From contig OV884059.1 in assembly GCA_930367215.1 (NCBI GenBank), positions 244,217,803-244,281,802 on the forward strand: 64,000 nt of DNA, in the 5' to 3' direction. Shown here in pieces: positions 20,671 through 31,513 of the stretch. Made by a program: the position numbers and the translations under genes. Within the stretch, counting starts at the first letter, position 1; every line of letters starts with the position of its first letter. The notes under the pieces are model-generated. The model worked only from the letters and a program-made list of their open reading frames with translations, made no database searches and had not been told where the DNA came from. This DNA is from Pollenia angustigena (lineage: Eukaryota; Arthropoda; Insecta; Diptera; Polleniidae).

Positions 20671-21560
20671 AGCTAAGGTCTCACTATCGGCTCAAATAGC
20701 ACAATCTGTGACGATTTTTATCGTGCTATATCGGCACACATTTAAAAACATTGCACAATTTTTTCTTAGGTGGTCCCATTATCGTCGCACATTGTGACAA
20801 TTTTTTTCGGTTCATATCGGCCAAAACTCAATTGCGACAATAATCGGTACAATGCGGTCACACTATCGTGCTATTTGGGCAAATTAAATCAAATGTTTTT
20901 GCTTATTTACTTGTTGGCAGACATAATTTTACTTTAGAAATTCGCAAAATTCTCCGTCCGAATATTATATTATGTTTCCTAACAATTTTAAATAATATGT
21001 TAATATATGTATAATAAAAAATATATTCAATTTCGTTCAAACTTACTGCACTTGTTCTTTTTTTTTTTTTTTTTGTAATTGTTGTTTTGTAAACAAATGT
21101 TTACAATCCAGGGATGGCAACATCGATACAACTGCAATGTTTTGGTTAAAGCGAGTTGTTTTTTTTCATTTAGTAGTACAAACGTACTATTTAACGTTTC
21201 AATACATAAATAATAGATAAAACAAATGTAATTTTGGTACAATTAAGCTCAAAAAAGTACAATTTTAGTTTGTGCAATTTAAAAATTTCGTTTTGCCATC
21301 CCTTGTATCGGCGCTGATTGGGGACTGTGATCGGCACACAAGTGGCCGATAAAAATCGGTACATATTAAACAATTTGATTGCTCCACATTGTGCAAAATA
21401 GTGTTCACATTATCGGCGCATCTAGGTTTATTTTGATTGTCCACAGTCAGCACAATTTCGGCACAGATTGTAGCATATTAAAACATTTTGAACGTTCAAA
21501 CTATCGGCACATGAAATACGCCAAAAATTGGTGCATTGCGCCGATAGTGGGATCTTAGCT
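20671..21560. mobile_element. MITE-like element, TAA target duplication (copy 2, inverted)
   Basis: 890 bp, same family as 17583-18452 in opposite orientation. Ends AGCTAAGGTCTCACTATCGG and CCGATAGTGGGATCTTAGCT, flanked by TAA (20668-20670, 21561-21563). A T run at about 21058-21074 and scattered substitutions separate the copies. Confidence 0.85.
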
Positions 21561-21598
21561 TAAGTTTATTCCAAGAATTTGTTGTTTTTGATAAGTTA

Positions 21599-22082
21599 GT
21601 GCTGGTTCAAACTCTTCAATTTTAAGCCGTCAAGACTTGAGCTTTTAGGAGAGAAGGGAAAACGGAATGGCATTTATTTTCTTATCTCTCCTAAAAACTC
21701 AAGACTTGACGGCTGAAGCGGTGTCCAAAAAACACATTAAAAAAGTCAAAAAAAAATGTTTTTTTAAATTTATGGATTATTTAAGGACGAAATTAAAACA
21801 TTAAGAAGAAATCGTGATCGGATGTACACTTGAGAGGTATTTTTAATGTGGCTGATGCTATATCATACTCAGTTTAAGGTATGTTCAGAGAATTATATGG
21901 TTTTTAATTAAAGAAATTATTAAGTTTTAATCATGTCTATTTGAAGTGATGACCATGTCGCTTCAATATATGGATAAACATCTCGATTTCGATGTGATTA
22001 CAGCTTAATCCAGTTCGTGATGCCTTAACGCGCTTAAAAACCTGTGACCATCGCATAAAACTTAAAAAGTGTGAACCAGCAC
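21599..22082. mobile_element. MITE with TTA target duplication and strong hairpin
   Basis: 484 bp bounded by GTGCTGGTTCA and TGAACCAGCAC, flanked by TTA (21596-21598, 22083-22085). Near the left end, AGCCGTCAAGACTTGAG (21629-) pairs with CTCAAGACTTGACGGCT (to about 21714) in a near-perfect stem of roughly 40 bp. A truncated relative is at 38508-38615. Confidence 0.8.
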
Positions 22083-22120
22083 TTAACCAGACAAAATCGG
22101 TAGGCAACATATCCAAGTTT

Positions 22121-22710
22121 GTAAGGTCCGACCGAACGCACTTTTTCAGACTAAAGCCGAAGCCGAACTTCAATAAAGTTAGCAAAGTTCAGCCGAACCC
22201 GAACCGAATCCGAACTTTTGCCATTAAATCTAAACATTGATACTTTTTATAATTTATATAATTAAACTAAAATTTCAGGATTTCAGATGCAAAATTCAAA
22301 GTTAAATTTCAATTTATAGTATTTAAACTATTTTATAGTTAAAAACCAGCAAATATAAAAAATAGTTCAAAATATTATTATGACTAAAAAGCAATTTATC
22401 TGTTTTTATGTAGATTAATTCTTCGGCCTTAATAAGGTTGTGCAGCAGACTACACTGGAGTTTCATTATGGAAATGTATTTTTATTTCGAGCACTTAATA
22501 GTTCAGTCAAATAAATATTTTCAACTACATTTTAATCCTGCTCTTTATCGAGTCCTACATGTGGTACTTCTTGTTTTTTACATTCATGATAATAACTTTG
22601 TAATTAAATAAAAAAGTTGAGTGTTCGGTAAGTTTGGTAAAAATTTTGCCGAACACCGAACTTTTGCCGAACTCCGTTACCGCACCTGAACGTTCGGTCC
22701 AACACTACTA
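22121..22710. mobile_element. Element with iterated CCGAAC motifs at both ends
   Basis: Left end GGTCCGACCGAACGC and right end CGTTCGGTCCAACAC are inverted relatives. Both subterminal zones repeat CCGAAC (22130-22215) or its complement GTTCGG (22620-22700). No coding content and no clear duplication. Probably a non-autonomous DNA transposon. Confidence 0.55.
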
Positions 22711-23612
22711 CTAATATTGAATTTTATAAGATGTTTAACAGTTGAATTGCAAGGGCGATAAAATGCACTATTTGCACAGATTACGAGATTTTAAAGGTTG
22801 ACAATCCGACAACTTTTTACCACCAAGTTTTCCTCTTGGTCTGGACAGACCAAACTTGGACTAGCTCGTAACCCAATTAGTGAAAAGTTAATAAATATAT
22901 TTTTTATTAAACATATGCTCATTATTTTAAATTTTAGGAATTTATTATACGACTTTATTATGTCATTATTAATATTACATTCTCTGCCATGTTGCAGGCA
23001 AATTGCTTTTTCGCTTTTACTACATCTAAAACAAGTTTTGCTTTTTGCCTGTGTAGTTAAATTCCACTTAACGCATGATGGGTGGTAATTTTTTTATTCG
23101 ATTAGTTTTATTCTATTCAGACCAAGAGTGTTATTTTATAAACTTTTACATAGCAATGAAATTTTACTCCACTAATTTTCTCCAATCAATTCCAAAATAG
23201 TATCATTCGATTCATCACAATATCATTGATATGATTGATGTACCTGTGTTTTTTTTACTTTTTGTTCCATTTGATAAAATTAAAAAAAAATTGGTCTGGC
23301 CGGACAAAAAGGGTATCCTAGCGTCAAGCGATATTATGAAGACCCTTACTGAATTGCAATATATTTAGTGAAAATAAAATCTTTCAAACGATAAAGCAAT
23401 GAATAATTCTTTTTAGAAATTAAAAAACAACAACAATTTGCAGAAGAGTTTAACATTTGAATCAGGGAAGACAAAATATTTTCCTTACAGCTGGAAACTG
23501 ACGATATGTCCCACTTGCAACAGTTTCCATTTTTTTTTTTTTTTGTGTTTTTTTAGTATTTTAGAGAAAAATGCTTTAATGCTAATAAAGTAAAAGAACA
23601 GTGGTCTAATCA
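22711..23612. other. Spacer, no gene recognised
   Basis: Contains TTGGTCTGGACAGACCAA at about 22837 and related pieces at 23119 and 23293 (TTGGTCTGGCCGGAC), possibly ends of a decayed element. The open frame 22798-23088 resembles nothing known. Confidence 0.4.
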
Positions 23613-23830
23613 CAGCATTCGATACTATCGTATCGAATAAACTATCGATTTTTTTTGCATACGATAGACACTGACGTATCGAATGAAAACTCGATAAATG
23701 TAATGTGGAGTTACTCGATATCGAATGCTATAATTTCAAATTCAATACATTTTATTCGATATCGAGTTTCATGATACCAAAATAAATAATTTGATAAATT
23801 TTGCTCGATATCGTATGCGTTGATTAGACC
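23613..23830. mobile_element. Short MITE dense in CGATA/TATCG motifs
   Basis: 218 bp between GGTCTAATCA and TGATTAGACC. About ten CGATA or TATCG strings fall inside, three as CGATATCG. No coding content. It lies about 370 bp upstream of the elongase start and 100 bp upstream of its candidate TATA box. Confidence 0.75.
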
Positions 23831-24194
23831 CCAGACCTTTAACTTATAAGTATATTTTGTCATTGAAGAAAAAATAAGCTTTAAAATGACGTAGCAATTA
23901 TATTTATGCTTTATGTGAGATATTTGTTGTCTATATAAATAGAAAAAAACTTTAAGAATATGTATGTTTATTACATGCTAATATGCATACATTTATACAA
24001 ACAACCATACATAAATACATGCATACATACGTAAATAATATTATTTAAAAATCTATGAATAATTTAAAAACTTAATGAAAGCTGTAAAAAACAGAAATTT
24101 ATACTAGTTTTGAAGAATAAGCGAAGCAGTGCACACACAACTAACCTAAAATAAGTTTCATCGTTAAAAACTAAAATAGTTTTCCGTAACCAAA
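23831..24194 (+). promoter_or_regulatory. Elongase 1 upstream region with candidate TATA box
   Basis: CTATATAAATAG (TATAAAT at 23934-23940) is a good TATA box about 255 bases before the chosen start codon. CATACATA-type short repeats follow (23980-24035). Promoter function is inferred; no initiator was fixed. Confidence 0.4.
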
Positions 24195-25224
24195 ATGTTG
24201 CTATTAAAAATTATTTATAATGGATTCAAGGCGATGAATCAGAATGTTGTAAGAGGTACACAAAATAATATAAAAATTTTTAAATACACAAACAAACAAT
24301 ATTATGTACTTTGATTTTAGATAAACGTCTCAGTTCTTATCCGTTACTCGGCAGTCCGTGGCCAATGTTGCTAATTGTTGGTATCTATTTATTAACCGTT
24401 TTAAAGTGGGGCCCTATATTAATGGCCAACCGTAAGCCATATAAGGTTGATGGCCTCATGAAGATCTATAACGTTATGCAAATTATATTAAATGCTTTTA
24501 TATGCTTCGAAGCATTGAAACATTCTTACATGAGGGAAGATTTTAGGTTGATTTGTGAGAAATATGATCCAAGTGATACTCGACCTTTAACTATGAAATT
24601 GGCCAGACCGGCTGTCTTGTATTACGCTTCTAAGTATCTGGATGTGTTAGATACGGTATTTGAATACACAATATTCTTAGGAATAAGCTAGTAATATTTA
24701 CAAATTTTATGTTCTGTAGATATTCTTTTTATTGCGTAAGAAATTCATTCAAATATCATTTCTTCACGTTTACCATCACTCATTGATGATAATGGCTGTC
24801 TATATTTATTGTACCTCTTTATTTGGTAAGTACATTGATAACACAACAAGTTTGTCTTCAAACGCATCGGGTCTTGTTCAAATTAGATTTACTGCTTTTT
24901 TTAAATCGTTCTGTTTTTATTTAAGCATCCCACTTCACAGCGACTGGAGTTCTCAATAGTTTTATACACGTTTGCATGTACTCCTATTATCTCGTGGCTG
25001 CCTTTAAGCCCAATATTAATTTGGAAGCATGGAAACGCACTTTAACTCGCATGCAACTGATCCAGTTCGTAATTTTAGCCGTTGTTTTTGGTCTGCCGTT
25101 ATTTAATAATTGGTGCAATCTACCAATTTTTTGGCTGCTGGTATCATTTCTACAAAACATTTTCATGATTTTACTCTTCTCAAATTTCTACTATAAAACT
25201 TTTATTGTAAAAATAAATAAATAA
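24195..25224 (+). CDS. Fatty-acid elongase (ELOVL family), four exons, complete
   Basis: Elongases catalyse the condensation step that adds two carbons from malonyl-CoA to long-chain acyl-CoA in the ER membrane. In insects they feed cuticular hydrocarbon, wax and pheromone synthesis. Exons: 24195-24255, 24321-24655, 24720-24825, 24926-25224; introns of 65, 64 and 100 bp, all GT...AG, frame preserved, 266 codons plus stop (usual family size). Signatures: SPWPM near the N-terminus, KYLDVLDT (125-132; the family's KxxExxDT with Asp for Glu), catalytic HVYHH (148-152), NSFIHVCMYSYY (178-189), TRMQLIQ (208-214), several membrane segments and a lysine-rich tail. Exon 1 uses the second of two possible donors (GAG|GTACAC), the only one that keeps frame, and gives the same 61-nt exon as the paralogue at 62542. 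Substrate unknown. Confidence 0.9.
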
Positions 25225-25300
25225 AGATTACAACTATTTCCCTAAATAATAACTAAGCAAATAAAAATCGTCAAAATAAAATACTCAACGAATTAGTTTT
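25225..25300 (+). terminator. Elongase 1 polyadenylation signals
   Basis: AATAAA occurs at about 25259 and again in AAAATAAAAT at about 25274, 35-55 bases after the stop codon, suitable for 3'-end formation. Confidence 0.5.
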
Positions 25301-25969
25301 TTTTCTGTTGTAGTTTTGTCTACAGTTTCATACAAGAACGTAGTTCGTTCTTTGCAATATCCAATAATCAATCAGATACGTATTTCAAACGTATTTCATC
25401 AATAGTGATTTTATTGGTGAAGCACCGTACTTGAATGTTCATTAAAGCTGTATTAGACTGTTTTTAAATAACTGCCAAAAGGTGGCATTGATATAAATAA
25501 GGTATAATTATATATTTAGTTAGAAAATCCCCTTTTTTTGAAGAGAATACTATACCTTCGAAAAACTTGGTTGATTCGTTAATGCATCTGTAAAAAAAGT
25601 AGTAATAATTGTAAAAGTTTGTTAATAAGTCAGACAGCACACACGTAGTAGGAATACTTTCTGCAAACGTCCCTCAAGTTTAAAAAAAAGGTCAAAAAGG
25701 TATCAAACGCATAGAAAGATTGGTGTGGAGCTCCAGCTTTACCCTAGGCCTTGCACCCGATATAGGTGTGGCAAGTAGAAGTGTAGCTCCATAGTTACTA
25801 AGGAATTGTTGCTCAAACTCCGGATCTAGGAATTACTGTCCTAGGTCAAAGCATTAAGGAGCTGTGAGCCTCCAAGTTCAAGACCCACAAGAATGTTTAC
25901 TCAAGTACAGGTAAACTTCGTGTAATTTTAATGCACAATTTTGAATTGACTACATCGAGCCACATGTTT
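25301..25969. other. Spacer, nothing recognised
   Basis: Less AT-rich around 25700-25900 (CCTAGGCCTTGCACCCGATA) but no open frame or repeat signature I can name. Confidence 0.4.
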
Positions 25970-26470
25970 TTTATTTTATTTCATAAACATTTTGTATGAA
26001 GGTTGTCACTTGAGAAAGAATTGTTTTTGCTATAAAATCGTAACGGTACCTTATGTAAGCATCATATTTTAGAAGATGATGCAAGTGTTGCCAGTAAAGT
26101 CATTTTTTAAAAATAAACGAATATTAGTAGTATGTTTATGCCCGTTCGCTCCCATTTTTTTCCATACAAATTCGGGATCATGCCTAGATGGGAGTATGTA
26201 TACATTTCTTATAAGAAGAGGTATACAAATGTTGTAATTGGGTGTTATGATTGTATAAGAAAAATAGTTTTTATTTATCCATATGTCCGTCTGAATGGCT
26301 GGTTTAAAAATAAAATAATTTGTGTTTGAATCGTTTTAAAATTTTTTCGTATGTAACAAATAAGAATAAGTTAAAACCGTGTTCCCATTCCTGGGATGAA
26401 ACTTTTTTTGTAATATTAAACCTTTTTAATTTTCGAATGTGGGATGATGCCGACGCTACTGTCGGCATTT
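25970..26470. repeat. MITE relative, inverted partner of 36930-37335
   Basis: CATACAAATTCGGGATCATG, AACCGTGTTCCCATTCCTGG and GGATGATGCCGACGCTACTG recur in reverse complement at 36930-37270. The left portion (AAATCGTAACGGTACCTTAT, GATGCAAGTGTTGCCA) matches the interior of the element at 33173-33427 in opposite orientation. Decayed copies of one family; no gene. Confidence 0.65.
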
Positions 26471-26817
26471 AAGTTCTTTGATTGGACTACTTTCTTGACT
26501 GGTTCCAATGTAATGCAACCATGGACCATGTCATTGTTAAAAAGTGTTTGTAGTGAGACGATATATCTTCGTTTTTAACGACTTGTTTTCGTTTTAAAAC
26601 GACTTCAACACTAATCCTCTTGAGTATACCATGGAGTAGTTTTAAGACTACTCCTTTGTAATCCAAAGCTGGGTTATATGGTCGTGCCATAGGACATCGT
26701 AATGTTACAAATACCATGTTTTTCCATTCGTTTGGATTACTTTTGGACTAGTCCTAGTCCCTTGTGGGGCTAGATTCTGCACGCGTGTTTGGACTAGTCC
26801 TATCATTTGCAGGGTTG
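26471..26817. mobile_element. MITE with GGACTAGTCC palindromes (copy 2, left end lost)
   Basis: Matches 19509-19882 through GGACCATG, AAAAAGTGTTTGTAGTGAGA and CTTGAGTATACCATGGAGTA to the right end ATTTGCAGGG. The left CCCTGCAAAT terminus is missing. Confidence 0.75.
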
Positions 26818-26862
26818 CAATTTGAAAGCACCTCCACTTTTATTGGATGTGTGTGTGTAAAT

Positions 26863-27476
26863 GTTTTTTTTTTCATTATTTATTTATTGAATCTTCATAT
26901 TTTAATATGAACTAACAATAATTAATCAAATCTTAGACTAATACATTATTTTATGTCCTGCCAGTGCCAGACAAAATTTTTCTCATCATGGGTTCTGTTC
27001 ACTTATATAGATGTTTTTCGCGTCTTATTGGATAAGTGTTGCAGTGTTTCTTCTGCTTAAGCGAGTGTGGCTGCTATCATTAAAAATATTTCGAGCCAGT
27101 GGGTTCGGATGCAATTCTAGCCTTTTTTAGTATTTTACTGAATATTTCGAAATCATAGTTTTAACTAATGGAACATTGAGATCCTTGTGGATATTTGAGT
27201 TTTTAACATACCAAGGGGCAGCTATGATTATTCGAAGAAGTTTATTTTGGCGCTTTTGAATTTTTTCGATAATAGAGGCCGAGGCAGTGCCCCATAACTG
27301 AATACCATAGCACTAGAATGGCTTTAAGATGGAGTTGTAAAGTAGAAGTTTGCAGTCGAGACTAAGGACAGAGTTTCTTCCAATAAGCTAATAAATTTGG
27401 ATGGCTTTTAGTTTCATTTGAGTTAATTTTGCCTCTATAAGGCTTTTCCACGTTAAACGGCGATCTACATGAATAC
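26863..27476 (-). pseudogene. Jockey-like LINE, 3' part of the reverse-transcriptase frame
   Basis: On the - strand the translation shows the C-terminal region typical of jockey/CR1-type LINE proteins, e.g. YGIQLWGTASASIIEKIQ followed by RQNKLLRIIIAAPWYVKN, with scattered stops. A T run at 26863-26873 on the + strand is the likely poly-A end. The element continues at 29379 beyond an insertion at 27477-29370. Confidence 0.75.
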
Positions 27477-29370
27477 TAGGTGTCCCAAAATTTTTTTTTG
27501 TCAGAGGCTAAATCATAATTTGAAAGCTTATAGGTTCCAGTATTTTTGAATTTTTTTTTAGATTTTTAGGAAGAGGTTTAGAGGTCGCGCAAATCAAGTC
27601 TTTGTTAAAAATCTGGTTTTTCGGCCTTTTTTTCAAACTTGACTCATAACTTTGTCAATAGCCACGTTCATTTAATTTTTTGACCGAATATTTCTAAAGA
27701 AAATTTCCCAAACTTTATTTCCATATGCAAAAACTTTAAGTTCCGGCAATATTTTTGTCCATTACGATTCCACATATTAAGTTCTTTTGTAATTTTTTAA
27801 GAAATTCTGTAAAAAACGGTTTATTACTTTTCAAATTTATATGAAAAGTATACAAACTAGTGACGCGATTTTGAGTACCGATAAGTTCTAAACAATTAAG
27901 GAAAACAAAAATGGAATTTTGTCCTACAGTTTCCGAGTTACACTATTTTTATAGTTTGTACCTTAAAAATAGTGATACTTTTTTCGTTATAATTATTGTA
28001 TATTTCCATTAATTTTTATAGTTACGTTTTAACTGTCATTAACTTCTGACATTTATTGATCTAAACCGTTACACGCTGTCATTTTCACTTTCTATTTTAT
28101 GTGTGCTCCAGGAGCTATCAATCGCGCTCGCTGGATAATGAAAATTATCTATTCTTTGAAAATATGCATTTTCCGAAACAGTTGATGCCTTGCTTGAATT
28201 TAGTTCATTTATTTTAAGAATAAATATCAAATATTGGTACCTCTGCCAGTACCCTCGATACGCTCCTCTCAATGATCTGAGCCTATTAAAGGAATTGGAT
28301 AGTTATAAAATTATTAATAAAGCAGGTGCAAAAGCCTCGCTTTAACTTTTCTAGATCACCAGTGGTACTTTACTCCGAAATTGGCTGCCCCAGCGTTTTT
28401 TGATGAACGTATCGACACCAAAACTTCGCACTTAATGAAAAAAAAAAACTTGCAGATACTCCATGCAGCGATTATGAAGTAGCAAATGTAACTTTAACAG
28501 AAGAAAACTTTAGAAATAAAGAAATTCAACAATTCATTTCAAAAGCCAGTCTAACTTTTTTTGAAGCTTTCAATATTTCAATCGATTTTTTAAAAATAGA
28601 TCCACAGAATTGGAAAGCCAACAAGTCATTTCAAGAATCAAAAAAAAAGTTCAACAATTACAAGTGGTAAATGATGTGGCAGAACGAGGTGTGGCTTTGG
28701 GTAATACTTATATTAATGTCACAATTTCTGAAACTGATTACCAGAATTTATTGCAAGGTATAGAACTACATCGCAAGAACCTCAATAAATGATTTTTCAC
28801 AGAGCAAAAGAAAAGTTTTTTTTTTTTTTTTTTTTGATTGGGTAAGATTGGTGAACTGGCAAACAGCTTATAATAACAAATACTAGGTATAACGGGTATA
28901 ACTCAGGAACGGTAAGAACAATTTTAAAAATTGTTTATTCATATTAATAAGAATTAATTTGTCTTTCAAACTGCATCATTAGTTTTTTTCGTTTTTATTT
29001 AAACTTAAAAAGTTGTAAAGCGTTATTACAAAATTTTTTTAAAAAATTACGAAAAATTGTAATTAAGGTTATCTAAATGAGTAAAGTCATCACCAAAACG
29101 TATAATTTTTTCACACAGGAATAAAGCTTGGAAATTTTTCTTTAAAACTGTTTCCTCAGCAGTGAAGAAACTCGTTGTATTTACCAAATTATGAGTAAAG
29201 TTCAAAAAAAAGGCCGAAAACTCCGTGTTTTATGAAAACTCCATTTGCGCGACCTCTAAACCTATTCCGAAAATTCTTAAAAAAACCAAAAATACTTTAC
29301 CCTATAAGCTTTTAAATTTTAATTGAGCACCTATGAAAATCAGAAAAAAAAAATTTTTTGGGACACCCTA
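27477..29370 (+). mobile_element. 1.9-kb DNA transposon with long inverted ends, 8-bp target duplication
   Basis: Ends TAGGTGTCCCAAAA and TTTTGGGACACCCTA, flanked by ATGAATAC on both sides (27469-27476, 29371-29378), splitting a LINE. The inverted similarity runs about 480 bp inward with much divergence (shared TTTAGAGGTCGCGCAAAT and AAGCTTATAGG blocks). The 8-bp duplication and TAGGG-type end fit hAT-like transposition. Encodes the broken gene at 28080-28792. Confidence 0.85.
28080..28795 (+). pseudogene. Transposon-encoded protein remnant of a widespread arthropod family
   Basis: Translated + strand pieces include APGAINRARWIMKIIYSLKI (around 28107-28170), a middle region with FFDERIDTKTSH, TFFEAFNISIDFLK, and the end KVVNDVAERG-like VVNDVAERGVALGN, closing at a TGA near 28792. 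From memory these motifs mark a protein common in repeat-rich arthropod genomes and presumed transposon-encoded. Stops and frameshifts interrupt it, and only the last 60 codons form an open frame. The function of the family is not known to me. Confidence 0.6.
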
Positions 29371-29378
29371 ATGAATAC

Positions 29379-29760
29379 CGACGTATTTTACATTCGAATT
29401 TTGAGGTATTATTTGATTATTGATTTTAAAAATGTTATATGTACGCATTTTTACTCATTGACCTTTATCCTCCATTGCTTTAACGAAATTTTGAGTTGAA
29501 ATATATGATCCTGTAGGTATCGAGATGCTCTTGGCTGTTTTCGTGCACGCTTAGAAAAGCTGTATCATCAGCAAATGTTGAAGTTTGGGTGAAGTTGTTT
29601 GTTGGCATATCTGAGTTATATATTAAGTATAAAAGTGGGCCTTCTTCACCTTCTTTAATAATAAACTTTCGACCGACTAAATAGCTTTTTAACAGCTTGT
29701 GTGTGTTTACTGGTAAGTTTAGCTTTAATTTATGCAATAATCTCGTCATTTATGGACTTA
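29379..29760 (-). pseudogene. Jockey-like LINE, reverse-transcriptase core
   Basis: The - strand frame has LLKSYLVGRKFIIK, PLLYLIYNSDMP and STFADDTAFLSVH. FADD is the catalytic motif of LINE reverse transcriptase. Residues expected between EGE and GPLLY (the GVPQGSVL region) are missing, so it carries an internal deletion. The 5' part of the LINE is absent beyond about 29760. Confidence 0.8.
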
Positions 29761-30146
29761 TCTGGCTGAATTTCCATATCAAACTTAAACGGAGTATATG
29801 TGAACATATACGAAAATTCCTAAGCATTTGATATGTGATACTGTGTTGGAAAGATAATTGTGGTTTTTTTGTTGTAAGTAAAGTCTTGTTAAGACTTTTA
29901 TACTTTGATTTAATACATGTTAAAAACTCAAGTATTATGTAAAAGTCTGATTGTGTGATGAAAATGACAATTATTATGAAAAAAAAGTTTGACATCCCAT
30001 ACGACTTCCTCTTTTTTTTTAAAAATTTCTAAACATTGGATCAGGGTTGCATTTTGTTTCATGTGTGAGTGTTTATACTTTGTGTGATGGTGTGAACACA
30101 AACTGTTATGTTAAATTAGATTTTTTGACATTCGCAATAAAACTCA
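29761..30146. other. Spacer, nothing recognised
   Basis: AT-rich. The short - strand frame resembles nothing known. Confidence 0.4.
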
Positions 30147-30149
30147 TTA

Positions 30150-30609
30150 AGACCAGTTTATACGGTAATACATTGTATTACGACATAATGTAGAATGAGA
30201 GAAATCATATCATGTAAAAGTAAAATGCATTGAGTAAGAGAGAATACGAATACAAAAACTGACAAGCGGTCGGCAAATGGTTTTCTTCTAAACCATTTTA
30301 GAAACTTATGTATTTTCATCACACCAGAGGTGCATTTTAACGGAGTATATTGAAGGTGGTAGCATTTTTATACAATTACAAAAACAACTAAAATCAACTC
30401 AGGAAATTTCCATGTTGTTTTTGCAAAAATTGTAAAACTGCAACCATATGCTTTTTTGTTCTTATTTTTGATTCTACTTATATCATCCGTGTAAACATAA
30501 AGTATACTCTCAACAGACTTTTATTTTTTTTCTTTTAAACACGGAGAGAATATCATATTATTTTGATTCTACAAAGTCGTAATACATTGTATTACCGTGT
30601 AAACTGGCC
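30150..30609. mobile_element. MITE with TTA target duplication
   Basis: 460 bp bounded by AGACCAGTTTATACGG and CCGTGTAAACTGGCCT, continuing inward through TAATACATTGTATTACGAC on both sides (over 35 bp of inverted repeat). TTA flanks both ends (30147-30149, 30610-30612). A weaker third copy of the end, AAAACTAGCCTTAA, lies at 30664-30677. Confidence 0.8.
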
Positions 30610-30678
30610 TTTAGATTTCTATCTCACAAAGTATTATGGAATACGTAAGACTTGTGAGATAGTGAAAACTAGCCTTAA

Positions 30679-30738
30679 GGATGATCGAATTAATGGTATT
30701 CGTTAGAGAAAGGGATTTAATTATTTTATTCAATTAAT
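30679..30738 (+). pseudogene. 3' end of a second packaging-ATPase copy
   Basis: These 60 bases match the end of the ATPase pseudogene at 31449-31512 (both contain GAAAGGGATTTAAT and ATTTTATTCA), in the same orientation and followed by the same AGATCGAAAGCA leader motif. The rest of this copy is missing. Confidence 0.65.
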
Positions 30739-30865
30739 AAAACAATAAGGTTGTATTCACAAAAAAGATCGAAAGCATATATAAAGCAGATCAGAAGCAG
30801 ATATAAAGCATATCAGCAGAGCAATATGCGAATAGTTAAACAAACGAAACAAATTGCTATTAGAA
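30739..30865 (+). repeat. Leader with AGATATAAAGCA repeats (copy A)
   Basis: Several ~22-bp repeats of the type GATCAGAAGCAGATATAAAG precede the ATPase start. Copy B at 31514-31600 precedes the next gene. Shared leaders before consecutive genes suggest a common regulatory or 5' element of the parent genome. Confidence 0.6.
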
Positions 30866-31513
30866 ATGCTAATGATGAAAAAAGCTAAAATTGTACATAG
30901 CACACTATTACGAAACTCAATAAGAGTGCTAATTGTTGGACCATCAAACTGTGGTAAGAATAATGTAGCGATTAGGCTTATAGAAAGTCCTAATGTTCTT
31001 TGTTTTCAAAAATATATACATACATATATTCAAAATCTTTATATGTATCAACCTAAATATGTTTATTTAAAAAAAAATTATTAAAGCCATAAAGATATAA
31101 ATCTAGTTACATTCTCAGAAAATGAAAAAGTTTTAAGTCCAGCTAAAGCATATCCACACTCTATAATAATATTAGATGATGTAATTTGTGGTAAACAAGA
31201 TACTGTAAGAGATTACTTTTGTATGGGTAGACATAAACATATAGATTTTTTCTATTTATGTCAAACATATACGAAAATTTCAAAACATTTAATACGTAAT
31301 AATGCAAATATGATTATGATATTTAAACAAGATGAAACGAATTTAAAGCATGTATATAATGATCATGTTATCGGTGATATGTCATTTAAACAGTTTATAA
31401 CAATTTGAAAGGAATGCTGGAAAGTTAATTATGGTTTTGTTGTTGGCAGTAAGGACGATCTTATTAATGGTGGTCGTTATAGAAAGGGATTTAATAATTT
31501 TATTCAGTTATAA
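30866..31513 (+). pseudogene. Packaging-type ATPase (FtsK/HerA-A32-like), broken
   Basis: The frame opens MLMMKKAKIVHS and soon shows a P-loop GPSNCGKNN (Walker A) and, further on, SIIILDDV (Walker B) followed by MGRHKHIDFFYLCQTY. This order matches the genome-packaging ATPases of Polinton-like elements and related large DNA viruses, which drive DNA into capsids. At least one frameshift (about 31010-31085) and one in-frame TGA (31406-31408) disable it. The sequence is far more AT-rich in codon choice than the elongases. Assignment to the ATPase family is by motif; the exact virus lineage is inference. Confidence 0.75.

Noticed and set aside
24256..24320. Elongase 1 exon 1 ending at the stronger-looking donor GTT|GTAAGAG (24249)
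   Set aside because: That donor would put exon 2 out of frame; the donor at 24256 keeps frame and gives the same exon length as the paralogue.
24826..24925. Frameshift or premature stop in elongase 1
   Set aside because: The apparent break is a 100-bp GT-AG intron; splicing restores the frame.
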